Counted from the first letter of the stretch, positions 1-12,339 are shown. The stretch is 64,000 nucleotides of DNA from Acanthacorydalis orientalis (GCA_034766995.1 CM068317.1:34880428-34944427), one strand, 5' to 3'. The notes: generated by a model from the sequence alone, not told the origin. Program-made: numbers and translations.

Positions 1-94
1 TATATTGAATTTTTGATAAGAGATTTAGGTTTTTAGAAAAATATTTATTTAATGTTTAATTTCTTTAAACAGTATCACTTTATTTCAATATCAT

Positions 95-180
<86 letters not shown>
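95..180. repeat. Compound microsatellite (AC)n(AT)n(AG)n
   Basis: About 8 AC units run into about 25 AT units and then about 10 AG units without interruption. The stepwise change of one base in the dinucleotide (CA to TA to GA) recurs elsewhere in the window, for example at 40467-40566, and suggests one ancestral tract that mutated and re-expanded. Confidence 0.97.
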
Positions 181-185
<5 letters not shown>

Positions 186-613
186 TACAGAGACCGAAAG
201 ACAGAATAAAATAACTAGACAATAATTAATACTAAATATTTAACTTTTTTGTATTATAAGAATATTTTATTTAGTTTGAACATATACTCGTATACTTGCA
301 TTCATTTTGATTTTTGTCTTCTTTTTTAATACAAAATACATATCTCATAATTAAAAGTTATTTTTAAATTTATTGGTTGGTTGGTTATTAGTTTTAGGGC
401 GCTTCGACATTTAAATTAGAAATCATAAACATTCAATTATTGAAGAGTTGTACTTAATGTTTATTAACATTTTAATAAATTTATGTATTGTAAAAGTTAT
501 TGTTATTTGAAAATTCTGAAGTAACAAACATTTTTAATAAACAATATACATACATATATATAGGTGGAATAAGGAAATTATTTTTTTTTATTGAAAATTA
601 GTGAAAAAGAAAG
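181..613. other. AT-rich non-coding stretch
   Basis: No gene, RNA or element is visible. There is a short TTGG triplet repeat near 375-386 and the string TATACTCGTATAC at 284-296, which recurs in reverse complement near 55842. Nothing else stands out. Confidence 0.6.
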
Positions 614-694
614 GCATTCAATCATACAAAATGGAAAATAATTAAAGATGCCTTTATCCAGCAATGGATTGAGAGTGGCTGCTGCTGCTGCTGA
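614..694 (+). mobile_element. RTE-like non-LTR retrotransposon, 3' terminal fragment (copy 1)
   Basis: In one frame from 614 this reads AFNHTKWKIIKDAFIQQWIE, then SG, four Cys codons from a GCT/TGC run, and a stop at 692-694. The AFIQQW-x(3)-G-stop ending is the familiar C-terminus of insect RTE/BovB-like reverse transcriptase ORFs, which usually end in a short trinucleotide repeat. The copy at 20683 matches it in the same frame, so the protein-level reading is not chance. Only the last 27 codons or so survive, consistent with the heavy 5' truncation typical of target-primed reverse transcription. A (TA)n tract follows directly. The clade name comes from memory of the C-terminal motif and is less sure than the element class. 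Confidence 0.7.
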
Positions 695-695
695 T

Positions 696-698
<3 letters not shown>

Positions 699-728
<30 letters not shown>
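699..728. repeat. (TA)15 microsatellite
   Basis: Perfect TA dinucleotide run directly behind the retrotransposon tail. The second tail copy (20683-20774) is also followed by (TA)n, so the tract may have been seeded by the element's simple-repeat end. Confidence 0.95.
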
Positions 729-729
<1 letters not shown>

Positions 730-1252
730 CTTAATTAAAAGAATAGAGTACTTGTCAATGTGTCGAATTTCGAATTAAAATCTTTGATATATTCCATATT
801 TAAATGAAAAACAGATCGTAAGCAATTAATCTGCTTCAGTTAAAACAATACAGTTATTTATTTAAATAAAAATAGAAATTTGTGTTTATATTAATATAGA
901 AGTATAGACTTCAAAACGAAAATATTATTACTAATAAAAACACTACATGGCCATATTTAAATTTTTAGCTATCAAATCGTATATTTTATTTTTTGTATCT
1001 AATTTTATACTATGATTTTCACACATAAATATTTTTTTCTTAAATTATTCATAAAAATTTTTTCTTAAGTACAAAGGTTAATTATAAATAAATAAAATTT
1101 GAAAAAATCAGTGATAAAAAATTGTTGTTTAATTTTTGTAATAAAAGATCTAATTGATTCTCTTCTATCATTTTTGAATTCAGTTCATAGAAATTGAAGA
1201 ATCAAATAAGAATGTTGAATTAAACTGAGTAAATTGAATATTCAATTTAAAA

Positions 1253-1254
<2 letters not shown>

Positions 1255-1319
<65 letters not shown>
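1255..1319. repeat. (AT)n microsatellite, about 32 units
   Basis: Uninterrupted AT run of 65 bases. Confidence 0.97.
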
Positions 1320-1320
<1 letters not shown>

Positions 1321-2509
1321 TCCTATTAAAAGGAACATTAAATTTATTTAATATTATTTTTTTTATAAATTAATAATTTTGAGTCGATTCATAAATGGTT
1401 ACCAGAAATGCAAATGATATTGGAATTTAGAAATTTCTTTTTCTCTAAAAAAATGAACTGATATTATATAGAACCAATTGAAGAGAATATTTTTTTTAAA
1501 AAAAAACAATAGAATATATAGTTTAGCTGGTAAAATAATATTCCTTAAGTGAAATCATTTTGAAACATATTTTTAAAAAATTTGAATATAATCGATTAAA
1601 AAATAACAAAATTATTTTTTTTTATTACATTTATAATAAAACTATTACAATTTTATTGTATATTTCATAGTTTTGTATCTTTTATAAATATATTTGATAT
1701 TTTTGGATGATTTCAATTAAACTTTTATATTTTTCAAGGCACGATTCTTTACTTTATACGAATTGTTTCTTTTTTTAATAAAGTGTTCGGGCAAATAAAT
1801 GCACACGACGCCACTTGAGACTATATACGCTATTTTATATATTTACAGAATGAACTCCGATTCTGTTAAAACGTCAAATTGAGAGACGCGTCTATGTTTT
1901 CCTTGTCGACATTTTAATATGATGCTTTATAAAATTTTCTGACATTTTCCACATACGCTTTTTCCAATAATGCGTCACGAAAGACGTATATGAGAGATAT
2001 GAAATGAATGTCTGTAAATGTTTGCATATATACGAAATTGTTCCAATTACAAAATGTAAAAAATGCATTAATCTTTTTTTCTTATATATCTGTATCATCA
2101 TTCATATACGCATTCATGTACAACAAAAATATATTTACTGACATGTGTTTTATGTTATGTTAAATATTTCCTGTTTTCGGAAATATTTTTATATTTAATT
2201 AAATTCGGTTTCCTATTTTATAAAAAAAGTCAATAATTTTTATATTCATTTCATTTTTGTCATATTTATATTAATGTCATTAAACAATCACATTTTGATA
2301 TTATTAAATAAATAATTTAATTTATGTTAATACACATTATTTATTTGTTTGAAAATAATTGGAATTAAAAAAGTATTTAAAACGATTTACTCACTTGCAG
2401 AGTATTTAATAGAAAGTCACAAAGAATTATCTTGAAAAAACATTTTTTTTATAAAGAGTTGGAGAAAAATGAATCATAGTTATGGTTATCTTCTTATTTT
2501 TAATAATAA

Positions 2510-2514
<5 letters not shown>

Positions 2515-2563
<49 letters not shown>

Positions 2564-2580
2564 ATGTGTGTGTGTGTATA
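2515..2580. repeat. Compound microsatellite (TA)n(TG)n
   Basis: About 23 TA units to 2561, followed by a short TG/GT tract ending near 2580. Confidence 0.95.
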
Positions 2581-3236
2581 CAAATGTTTATTCAACAAAC
2601 ACTTAAAGTACCGCGTTGTAAACATTTTTTTTTTATTTTTCAATATTTTCCAAATAGTAAGAACAAGTCTTGTCTGTTTACGTGATCTCGAGGGTGAATT
2701 GTGAAGTCCTGTGAGGTCTTCGGTCGACATATCGTTCCTTCAAATTGGCTTTACAACAGAGTGTCCCATCACCCTCGGGAATATGTCAGTACCGTACGTC
2801 TTCTTTCTTTACGAATCGCCTGCAGACACCTATCACTGAACATCATCCAGATATAGACAAATACATTCAGATAGTGGACGTTGCTATATACACAAATTGC
2901 CAAACGTTCTATGCAATTCAAATATATATCTTCATAAATTATATGTATATATATATATGTAGTTACATTAATAATCTTGAACCAAATATTTGAACTATAT
3001 AATATACATTTTTATTTTACTTTTCTTAAAACTGTTCAAAAAATGAAGTGAATTTTTTAAAACAAACGTCCTTTTTTTGTTAATACCGTAAATTTCAAAA
3101 CATACACCGTTATTTTATACTCTTTTCTTCTTTTCTATATAATATATTGTTTCTATATACTGATGTATGTATAACCTATGCTGTGTCATCCTATTTTAAA
3201 AGTGTGTACCTACATTGTGTCACAAAAATGAATGGA

Positions 3237-3254
3237 TGACGAGTATACTCGTCA
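3237..3254. other. 18-bp perfect palindrome with a nearby partial repeat
   Basis: TGACGAGTATACTCGTCA is its own reverse complement over 18 bases with no spacer. A second, non-palindromic copy of its right half plus flank (TATACTCGTCATACACAG) lies at 3366-3383 and differs from 3244-3261 at one base. A dyad of this length in AT-rich DNA with internal CpGs could be a dimeric factor site or an element remnant. No known motif is recognised. Confidence 0.8.
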
Positions 3255-4462
3255 AACACAGAGTATATGCAGCTGCTGTAAAATTGAATTAAATTGTAAC
3301 GAAATGGCATTTAATTTTTTTGAAACATCAGTAATTTTACTGCTCAAATTCATCTTCATGATTAATATACTCGTCATACACAGCTAACAGGATGAATAAT
3401 GAGACTGATTTTATATAACTCTTAAATACATATTTTAATTTCTCTTTTAAGCATTTACCTGTGAATATAATTAATATATTCAAGCACAAATTCTATTCTA
3501 TAAAAATGGTGTATTTGAAAAAACAAACATTTATTCCTAAAAAAGTATCGTTCAAAGATGTGTTTGTGTTTATGCTTGAGATTACATTGATGTATTATTC
3601 TGGTAATCTTTATGCTCTTGAGTCATGTATTTTTATCTTCTGTGATTAGTGTTGGCAGGTGTTTCATTTTTAGTTAAATTTAAATAAATCTTGTTTAATA
3701 TATATGCGTATATAATATATAATTAATTATTTTATTATCGAATATTTCATTTTGAAAAGTCATATTATTAATTTAAGGATCAGTTTAGGAACCAAAAATA
3801 TACTGAAAATGATTTTTGATTTCATTTTCTTCTCCAAAAAATAACTTAAAAAATACATCTTATTAAAAAACATGTATATTTTAAAAACGTTTAATATAAA
3901 TAAGAAAACGATTAAAAATATTTTTTCTTAGACAAAATGAAAACTGATATTCAAGAATGGAAAAAATATAGATTTCTCATTTAAATTATTAATTTTGTTT
4001 ATTTTTTTTTTTAATAAAACTAAGAATGTATTTTAAAATTTTAATCTAAATAAATACACTACACAGAAAGGTGACAATTTGTTTTAAAAAAAATGTAAAA
4101 ATTCAATTTCAAGCAATCAACTTTTGAAACGTTTTTATAAGAAAATAAATTTTATCCTATCTTATATTTATTTTTTTTAATCATTAATTGTTTTTATAGA
4201 AATATTTTAATATTTCAGTAATATTTTTCCAAACGACTAATACGTTTTTAAATTATTTTAATTTCTTTATTAAAATTAAGTGATATTTATTTCTGTTATT
4301 TAATTTTCTATGTAGAAAATATTTAGAAACATTCTAGAAACAATTTACAAAAGATTTTTTATTTAAATCAATAACTACTTTTTCAGTTTCATAATTCGAA
4401 TCAAACCCTTTTTTTTGTTCTGTATTTCTGTTAGTATTGCAATTCAACATTATTTTCTTTAG

Positions 4463-4516
4463 GTTACTCTTTTTCTTGGTCACTACGACCGATTTCCAAG
4501 CGGTTTTCAATCACAG
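4463..4516 (+). other. Candidate 54-nt micro-exon
   Basis: Upstream is a strong 3' splice site (AACATTATTTTCTTTAG, ending at 4462). Downstream is a strong 5' splice site (CACAG then GTATGT, intron starting at 4517). The enclosed 54 nt is a multiple of three and open in all three plus frames. Frame 0 reads VTLFLGHYDRFPSGFQSQ. It is clearly richer in G+C than its surroundings. I do not recognise the peptide. Two splice signals at this spacing could still arise by chance in 64 kb of T-rich DNA, so the call is tentative. If real, it is an in-frame cassette exon of a plus-strand gene spanning this window. Confidence 0.35.
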
Positions 4517-5458
4517 GTATGTCATTTGCCCAGGTGTTTGCTTCCATGCTTTTCTTTGGGTTTAAGAAATAAATATTTTGTTCTTAACAATTTATATAAA
4601 TAACCTAAAATCTTTATTAACAAGGTATCAATTTCAGTTTTTAGCTTTTTTTATTTAATATTTATTTAATAATTGTTTTTATATAAATAATACTCGAGTA
4701 CTTCATCAATCCTGTTTAAAATTTAAATTATGAAAATTTTAACTAATACATTAAATTGTTTATTTGTGCTTTATTAAGTTTAAACTTAAGTACTGTACGA
4801 TTATTTGAGAAGGTTTTTAAAGAACAGCTATCAGCCGAATTTTAAAAAATAAGATTAATAATATTTTAAAAATATGTGATTGGAGAATTTTATAAATACA
4901 AATAATAATCACTTCTTATCATTTATTTTTTTATCGATAAAAAGGCATCTTAATTATCTATTGTTTCTTATAAAGGCTATTTTATCTAAAGACTTAAATA
5001 ATATTATTGAATTTTCTCTTTCTTAGACGTGTAAAACTATCGAAAATTTTATAAACACTGCATAAATTTTACTTAAGTATCTCTTTTTCAGATTTATATA
5101 AAGTTTTTGAATTTTTTTTGTAAATTTATTTTAATATTTATTATTATAATAATATAATAAGAAAAGATAAAATTAAAAATGTCTAAATTTTTAAAATACG
5201 CTCAAATAAAAGTATTTACAAGCGTATAATCTTGTTGCTATAGGATAAAAAAATTCAGAGGGTTAAAAATGATCAGTCCATTATATTCGATTTAAAAAAA
5301 ATGCTTTTATTTACTAATACAGACTTTTCCAATATTTCTTTTAAATAATCTTCTTGTTGTTTCATGTAGATTTATTTACAACAAAGTTCACCTTTTCAGT
5401 TTCAATCTATTTTACCCTTAAATAATACAGCAATCATTTTGTGAATGTAAGGGTGTGC

Positions 5459-5460
<2 letters not shown>

Positions 5461-5496
<36 letters not shown>
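5461..5496. repeat. (AT)18 microsatellite
   Basis: Perfect AT dinucleotide run. Confidence 0.95.
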
Positions 5497-5501
<5 letters not shown>

Positions 5502-6702
5502 GTACATATAAACTCGTGCATCAAGAACAAAATCGCAATATATATCTTGATCAGTTGACGGATTCTCGCTGTAGGCATCCATACATCCAAAAAAGATGCA
5601 CAAATAAATACGCGAGTGTTAAAAATAAGAATCGATGCAACGTATGCGTTCCCTGTAATGTAAAATACGTCTGTTTCTGACTGGGATGTAAAAGATGTCT
5701 GCTTATGTGAGTTTACATTGTGTTATAGAAGTGTATTGTGATTTTATATGTACTTTGTTGATTCCAGTTCAAGAAGAGAGGTTGTTGACATCCTCTTTAG
5801 TTTTTTTTTGCTTGATAAAGAGATTTTTTTGTTCCTCCTTGTTTCATTTTACTTCATTCCATGTTGAACAATATTTTTTATGCGAGAAAATATGTGTAGC
5901 TGGAAAATGTACTGTCGATATTGTATATTTTATTTTGAATATAAAAAATGGTATATCGGTACTCAATTTATGTCTATTGTAATTTTATTATACAATAAAG
6001 AGACGTTGTCTTTTTATATTCTATCATATTTTTGTTAGATAACTGACAAGTTTCGTTCTCAGTTCGTACTTGTTATCAATCACTTTTATCAAAAATGTTA
6101 TCGCAATGTTGCAGAAACATAAAACGAATATTTAATATTGAAAAACTCACACGTGGAAGAGTTTTCAAGTTTGGCGAAATTGATTACTTTGTCTCTATTA
6201 AAATATTGACGAAAAGGATATGATTTCGTTAAATAAAATAATCAAGTTTATGATGTTTTTTTAAGAAATGATTTCTTTTGTTACATTGTTTTAAATTTAC
6301 TTTCATAAGTAACAATAAAAAACAATCAATAAGTATTGATTGATCATTTTGTACAATAATTTCTTACGGTTTGTGGACTAATTGGAAAATTTATTTACAA
6401 AAACTTCTTTTTTATTACTAATAAGATATTATTTTTATAATAACTTTTTTTATTTAATGATTTTAAATAAGTTTAAAATATATTTTGAAACGAAAAATTA
6501 AAATACCATGATTTTTTAAAAACAAAAGAATCCAAGAAATAAATCCTCCAATTATTAATGTTTTTAATTTCATTAATAATTAATATTCTGTAAATAAATT
6601 CATAAAGAAAAGTATATCATAATTAATTGTTTAATTTAGAAATAAGAAGTTGCTTTAAAAAAAATATTTTCTAAATATTAGCTTTTTCCATGGCTTTTAT
6701 TC

Positions 6703-6783
6703 ATTCTCTGATTGGTTCATATCGGTTATATGATCAATCTCTATTCTGATTGGTTGATATCAGCCATGTAATCAGTATTCTGT
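6703..6783. repeat. Two imperfect direct repeats of about 40 bp
   Basis: The first unit has CTGATTGGTTCATATCGG at 6708 and the second CTGATTGGTTGATATCAG at 6746. Both continue with similar ATGATCA/GTAATCA text and are followed by CTATTCTG/GTATTCTG. Each unit carries an inverted CCAAT box (ATTGG). It is either a diverged tandem duplication or a small regulatory pair. Confidence 0.6.
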
Positions 6784-7924
6784 TTCACGATGTACAACGA
6801 AAGAGGGTATACGATTTCAGTGATAAGAAATTTATTCAAAATATTGTATTCACTGAAGCTCTAAAGTAAAAAACTGTTTCACATTTTAACATTATATTTT
6901 GTTATGTTAATTTTTATAAATATTTATAATGTAAATTTTATGAATTACATTTTATGTGGATTATTTGTGCGATAATTTATTAATTTTTATTTGTCAGGAA
7001 GTGTCGAGCGTAGCGAGCAGGGAGTAGAACCCTTAGTTTCCGGTATAAAATTACTTCTTATAAATTTTGAAAATAAAATGTGTATATTTTACAAAAATAC
7101 AATTAGATTCTCATCTTGTAAAAACATGTTGTAGGAATTTGGATGACTTTTCCATTAGTTCTATTTTCATGTAACTGCTGGTTTTAATTTCATTGATATA
7201 TGGGATCAGTTTTTATTCGTCTAATAGAGAATAGTTTTGCAATTTAATATTTGATATTAACTATTTAATTATAAGAAATACTTGCATGATTTAATTTGTG
7301 TAAAATTAACCTCTAAAACATTTAAAAAATAATTCAAATTGTAAAAATAGACATACAAAGTTGTAATAGTGAGCTTTAATAAATTTCAATATAATATTTT
7401 TTTTAATTTTTATTTTAAATGTTATATTCCATATAAAATTTAATTCTATCAAGAGTTACAGTAAACCTAAACAAATTGAAAGTTGAAATTTCACATCATG
7501 TATTGTCATATATGATTAATACTGGTTTTGATGCAGTATCTCTAACACATATTTACAAAAAAAAAGTACTACGCCGACTGTGACAAACATAAAAATAACG
7601 GAAATTGAAAAACCGTGTACATTTATCACAAATTACGATCACAATGATAAATCAGTTGTGTCTTTTGGCACAAATGATCTGATACCAAATTGTACATTAA
7701 TATACTTTATTTTACAAAAAAATTCTTTAAATTAGAATTTAAAATATCTATTTCATGAACTTTCTTATTGGTTTATTTTTTATCAATTCTAAATCTAAAA
7801 ATTTTAAGTACAGTATTTAATTTTAAAAACTTGTTTTCCTATCAAAAATTTAATAAAAGTTTAAATTTATTGAAAATTATATAAATATAACCATGTATTA
7901 TATCAGTACATATTATATTTACAA

Positions 7925-7962
7925 TATATACATACATATATGTATATATATATATATATATA
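7925..7962. repeat. (TA)n microsatellite with CATA interruptions
   Basis: Interrupted TA tract containing CATACATA and TATGTATA steps. Confidence 0.9.
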
Positions 7963-8219
7963 AAATTTTAAAATGAATTATATTTCTCAAGGGAAACAGT
8001 ATTACATACTTTTTTAAAATCAGTTAACTGTGCATAAATATTTTATATTTTGAGAGTGAATTAATTTTTTATTTTATTTTAAATTTGATAAAATTTGGTC
8101 TCTATTCCTCATATAATATTTAAACATTTTAGTTACAATTGTTAAATCGTAATCCTGTAATAGTCAGTTACAAAAAATTGTTATTCTGGTTCTATAAATA
8201 GTGAAGTTGATTGGTAATT

Positions 8220-8220
8220 G

Positions 8221-8246
<26 letters not shown>
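8220..8246. repeat. (TA)13 microsatellite
   Basis: Short perfect TA run. Confidence 0.92.
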
Positions 8247-8251
<5 letters not shown>

Positions 8252-9039
8252 GGTCTATAAAAAAATCTAATAATGAGAATTAATTTCAACTTTTTTGTAT
8301 GTTCGGCTCTGATTTTGAAGACATCGCCATTTATATGGGGATAAGCAACAATTAAAAATGATCAATAATCATTTATTGAATATGTTAAATCTGTTTTTTT
8401 TTTATTTGTAAATAAGAAAATTTTATACTTATGAAAAATTAATTTCAGCTCTTAGAAAAATGTTTTATGGCTATTTTAAAAAATACACATTTAACAAAAA
8501 TGTGAATTTTTCATAAAATCGCAATTTTATGCAAAAAAATGATTTATGGTTTGATTAAAAAAAACTATGGCAGTAAATTATATTTCCTCCGCGTAAATTC
8601 CTGACAATATTTACCCACCGATGAGAAACCTCTGATTTTCGAAAACAATGCCTAGGGAAAAAATCATTAATTTCCTTTCAGTCAAACTATTTCGATTTCA
8701 TATCAAACTGAACCCCTCTTATCTAATACTCTTAGATTTTATTTTTCTCACTATGCAGGTCCTCTGAGACTCGTAGATACTGCGTACATTTTTATTTTCA
8801 ACAAACTGATTACATGTTTTCCATTACTAAACAAGGACAACAAACTTAAACACTTTACGACAAATAGTTTAATCTCGTCATGTTTGCATCTGTGTTTTTG
8901 TCTGAATCAGGAAACGTCCCTGTGTAGTGAATATCTCGCAAGATACATTTTTATTGTTTTTTGTTGTTTTTTTTTCACATTTTCAACACTATACATGCAT
9001 TCGCATTTCTTTGTACAATGTTGCACTGTAAATGCATTG

Positions 9040-9310
9040 AGTGCGATCGTCCGCGGGAGACAACGGGATGAGACTGGAGATATAAAGTGAAGAATAGATG
9101 TTGATACGGCGGAGCTATTCTCTTTCTTAGCAGTTTGTTTGAAAGTGACGGTGCCTTTGTCTCCATCTTTTATTAGAAAGTTTTCGTTGCGGTCGTTTTG
9201 CTGGCGGCTAAATTTTTTTTGTTCTTTTTTCTGCTTTTGATAGTGGGAAGAAAAAGTGTAAACCGATAGTGGAGAATTTCTTTTGAAGTGGTCGAACTAT
9301 TAAGCGAAAA
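9040..9310 (+). promoter_or_regulatory. GC-elevated patch with TATA-like box, candidate promoter or enhancer
   Basis: The segment is markedly richer in G+C and CpG than its flanks (for example GATCGTCCGCGGGAGACAAC near 9043). A TATAAAG lies at 9081-9087, and the CpG-containing stretch ACGGCGGAG follows about 25-30 bases downstream, the right distance for a start site. No ORF beyond 70 codons is convincing. It could equally be an enhancer or an untranslated exon, and the strand is a guess from the TATA-like box. Confidence 0.3.
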
Positions 9311-9334
9311 AAAACATTGATGAAGTGTGAATAC

Positions 9335-9347
9335 ATACATACACACA

Positions 9348-9389
<42 letters not shown>

Positions 9390-9404
9390 CGTATGTATAT
9401 ATAA
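9335..9404. repeat. Compound microsatellite (CATA/CA)n(TA)n(GTAT)n
   Basis: A short CATACA and CACA tract leads into about 16 AT units and then GTATGTACGTATGTATA. Confidence 0.93.
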
Positions 9405-10336
9405 ATTTCTCAAATGTAAATTTATTAAAAAAATACATTGTTAATAAATATTTCATTTTGTTTATTTATATTTCGATATGTAATAAAATTAAATATGAAC
9501 TCTAAATTAAAGTATTTTAATTTTTAGAATAGATTTAAAAAAAATAAAATAAAAACCTTGGATTCAGCTATCTTTTTTATGATTAATATTTTTTAATTTA
9601 TTTCCACTAAGAAATATTTTCTCATTTAACAAATTTTATTACATTAAAACTTTTAATATATTATATTTATATGTGCCTGTTATTTAATTGTGTTATTTAC
9701 TTAAATTTATTAAAAAAACATTTTTTGTAGAGAGAATATAATTTGGAATTTCATACTAAAACTTTTCAAATTATCAATCAGTTAACATTTTTTTAAGAAA
9801 TTTTTCATATTTATTTCTTTTTATTTTTAATATTCCAAATTTATTTAATAGAGCTTTCATTTTTGTTAGATTTCAAAAATAACCCAACTAAAACATCTAA
9901 CCTTATAATCAATTTCTTCTACATTATTGACTATTCTTTCTTTATGGTCATTTTTTGGACTATAGTTTATTCTGTTTTCCCATATTTCGGTTTTAAACTT
10001 CTATTCACTGACTCCTTTCATCTGTTTTTTCGTATACATTTTTCCTTTGACACGTCTAGCCGATTGCAATTTCATTTCTGATATATTTTCTGTCATATTT
10101 TCACCCTCATTTTTTCTCGAATCCATTCATTTCTTCACCGATCCCTAAGTGTTATGTCTTGTATTGATCGTTCCATCGCCTTTTGTATGATCTCTGGTGA
10201 ATTCTGTAAAGGTCTATGTTTTTGTACTGCACGTTAAAATTACTGGTGTGGAAAATATCACCTTAGCAGATATATTTCATTATTTGAGGCATGGATATCA
10301 AATCATCTATTTCATTTCAAATATTTTATCTTTGTT

Positions 10337-10362
10337 TATATATATAGAGAGAGAGAGAGAGA
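10337..10362. repeat. (TA)n(GA)n microsatellite
   Basis: About 5 TA units followed by about 8 GA units. Confidence 0.9.
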
Positions 10363-10841
10363 AAAGGAAATAGTTGATATTTAACGATTCTTTTTTAAAA
10401 AATAATATCAACATATATTACAATATCTCATACTACCATATCTAAAAAATAGGTCGTAAATATATCCAAAAAGAATATTGTTTTAGTTAACCAAACATTA
10501 TTATTGATAACGTGTATCATGGGAAAAATCAATCGATACATTTATATAATTTATTATCTAATCTGTCATGCTGTTTACATGTACTACTTTATTAATCAGT
10601 CTTTCAGTTGACAAAAGCATTCACATTATTCATGGAACAGTACATAAAACGTATTTATACGTTGAAAAATATATTATTAAACGAGGGAGTTGAAAGTCTT
10701 TTGTGTACGCAATGATAAGTACATGGACGCTTGATTGATTTCATTTTTCTGGTATATATTATATCATCAAGTATAAATCTATCAACATGTTAACATGTTC
10801 CAGTTTCAAATATGTTTAATCACTTCAATCTCATATCTCTG

Positions 10842-10846
<5 letters not shown>

Positions 10847-10892
<46 letters not shown>
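10847..10892. repeat. (AT)23 microsatellite
   Basis: Perfect AT dinucleotide run. Confidence 0.96.
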
Positions 10893-10894
<2 letters not shown>

Positions 10895-11050
10895 CAAAAG
10901 TGTATTTAATACACAAATATTATATAGAGACATACTTGTAGATAAGCAGCTTTTATTTCACGCTTACACATATGTGTGGGTGGGTATGTATATATTTATT
11001 ATAAAATGTATATATATAATATTTGTATATAATATTTTATTCTATACTTA

Positions 11051-11115
11051 TAGAATTATTTTTGTTACAGGTAAATATTTTCTATCGTTGGCTCGATTTT
11101 TTGGCTTTGGTAAGA
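11051..11115 (+). other. Recursive-splice-like motif or 39-nt micro-exon candidate
   Basis: TATTTTTGTTACAG is followed directly by GTAAAT at 11070/11071, the juxtaposed 3'/5' splice signature of a recursive splice (ratchet) point. A further donor-like GTAAGA begins at 11110, so 11071-11109 could alternatively be a 39-nt exon, a multiple of three. The motif at 41244 is nearly the same (TTTTTTGTTACAG then GTATGT). The pyrimidine tract here is short, so confidence is low. Confidence 0.25.
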
Positions 11116-11653
11116 AATGAAAATAATTATTTATGAATATTAATAACTCAATTTTCCACTGCTGGAAATAAACTAAATCTATAGTTTAATTAAAAAATTT
11201 CAAAATAATATTTCTCAATACTTTATCGTTTTGAATACAATTTCATTCTATTGAAAGACACATAAGTAACAAACAAAAATATATAATTTAAATCTATAAT
11301 CTATTATTGAACATTTTTAATAAAAAAAATTATTTGTGATTTGTGAGAGATTGAAAAATTCATTTGGAAAAGTGAATTTAGCTACATCAATTAAAAATTA
11401 TATACTATGATAAATCTTCAACATACTTGTATATTACTACAAGTTAAAATTATTTACTTATAAGACGATAATTATTTACCTTCATGCATTTAATTTGTAA
11501 TTCACTTTTGATGTACTTTAAAAAATCATTAATACTTTATTTAAAAGTTATATTTAAAAACAAATACTACTTTGAAAAACTTACTTTTGACTTTATATTT
11601 TTTTCATTTAATATTATTTGCTTTATATCTAAAACTATTAGATATTATCTGTT

Positions 11654-11663
11654 ACACACACAC

Positions 11664-11727
<64 letters not shown>

Positions 11728-11741
11728 GTATATATATATAA
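11654..11741. repeat. Compound microsatellite (CA)n(TA)n
   Basis: A short CACACA start is followed by a long TA run with TG interruptions near 11721-11729. Confidence 0.96.
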
Positions 11742-12316
11742 TTAGGAATTATTCTAATTTTCAAATTAATGTTACAAAATATGTAAACGACTTTTCAATA
11801 GACGATTTCAAATCCGTATAATATTTACCTGTAAGTTTAAAATACTACGCTAAACAATAGAAATATGTGCACAGAGAAAATCTCCAGTAACTAATACCTT
11901 TAAACGAAACTATTAAATTTACATTTATACGATTTCAATTGTGAACAAGGATTAAGCACTTTCGCGTAGATATCTCCATAATGAATTTTGTCTTTATGCT
12001 AATTAAAATAAAAGCTGTATGCTACAATCTGTTTTGGGGCCTCTCGTAAAATTTGTAAATTGATTACGTCTTTAGTTATATGAAATTATTATTATTTCAT
12101 TCACTCTTGTCTGTAGAAAAGTGACTGAAACAGATTTTTTTACATTTATAAGAGTTATTCATTAAATTTTGATATTATATCTATTTCAAGACCTATGGTT
12201 AAATAGATACATAGTGTTATTTAAATATAATAACGTAGTCAAAATGAATTAGGCAAAATAAAAATTTTTATTATAGTTATAACTATTTCAGGCACACATC
12301 TTAAAACCAAATAAGT

Positions 12317-12339
12317 TATATATATATATATATATATAC
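12317..12339. repeat. (TA)n microsatellite
   Basis: Perfect TA run of about 11 units. Confidence 0.92.

Larger units (their letters stand above)
729..4462. other. AT-rich non-coding stretch with microsatellites
   Basis: No coding region is supported. Many homopolymer A/T runs are present. Slightly less AT-rich text occurs at 1795-2010 and 2680-2900, but all frames there are short and of low complexity. The 18-bp palindrome at 3237-3254 and the microsatellites are listed separately. Confidence 0.6.
4517..9039. other. AT-rich non-coding stretch
   Basis: No gene is supported. A 95-codon open frame at 5695-5982 lies in slightly less AT-rich DNA with an AATAAA just after it, but its composition looks random. 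A pair of imperfect CTGATTGGTT-containing repeats sits at 6703-6783, a GC-rich string at 7001-7020, and microsatellites at 5461, 7925 and 8220. A good acceptor-like sequence (TTTTTCTCACTATGCAG) ends at 8759, but no donor follows at a sensible distance. Confidence 0.55.
9405..11050. other. AT-rich non-coding stretch
   Basis: Only microsatellites at 10337 and 10847 are recognisable. The C/T-richer part at 9870-10170 gives an open frame of 72 codons with low-complexity Phe-rich content, which I do not accept as a gene. Confidence 0.55.

Noticed and set aside
5695..5982. 95-codon frame followed by AATAAA
   Set aside because: The AATAAA hexamer is very common in this AT-rich sequence, the protein has no recognisable family or signal, and the frame is Cys/Phe/Leu-rich as expected from T-rich DNA.
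8735..8800. Strong acceptor-like TTTATTTTTCTCACTATGCAG followed by GTCCTC
   Set aside because: GTCCTC is not a usable donor, and no consensus donor follows within a plausible exon length with an open frame.
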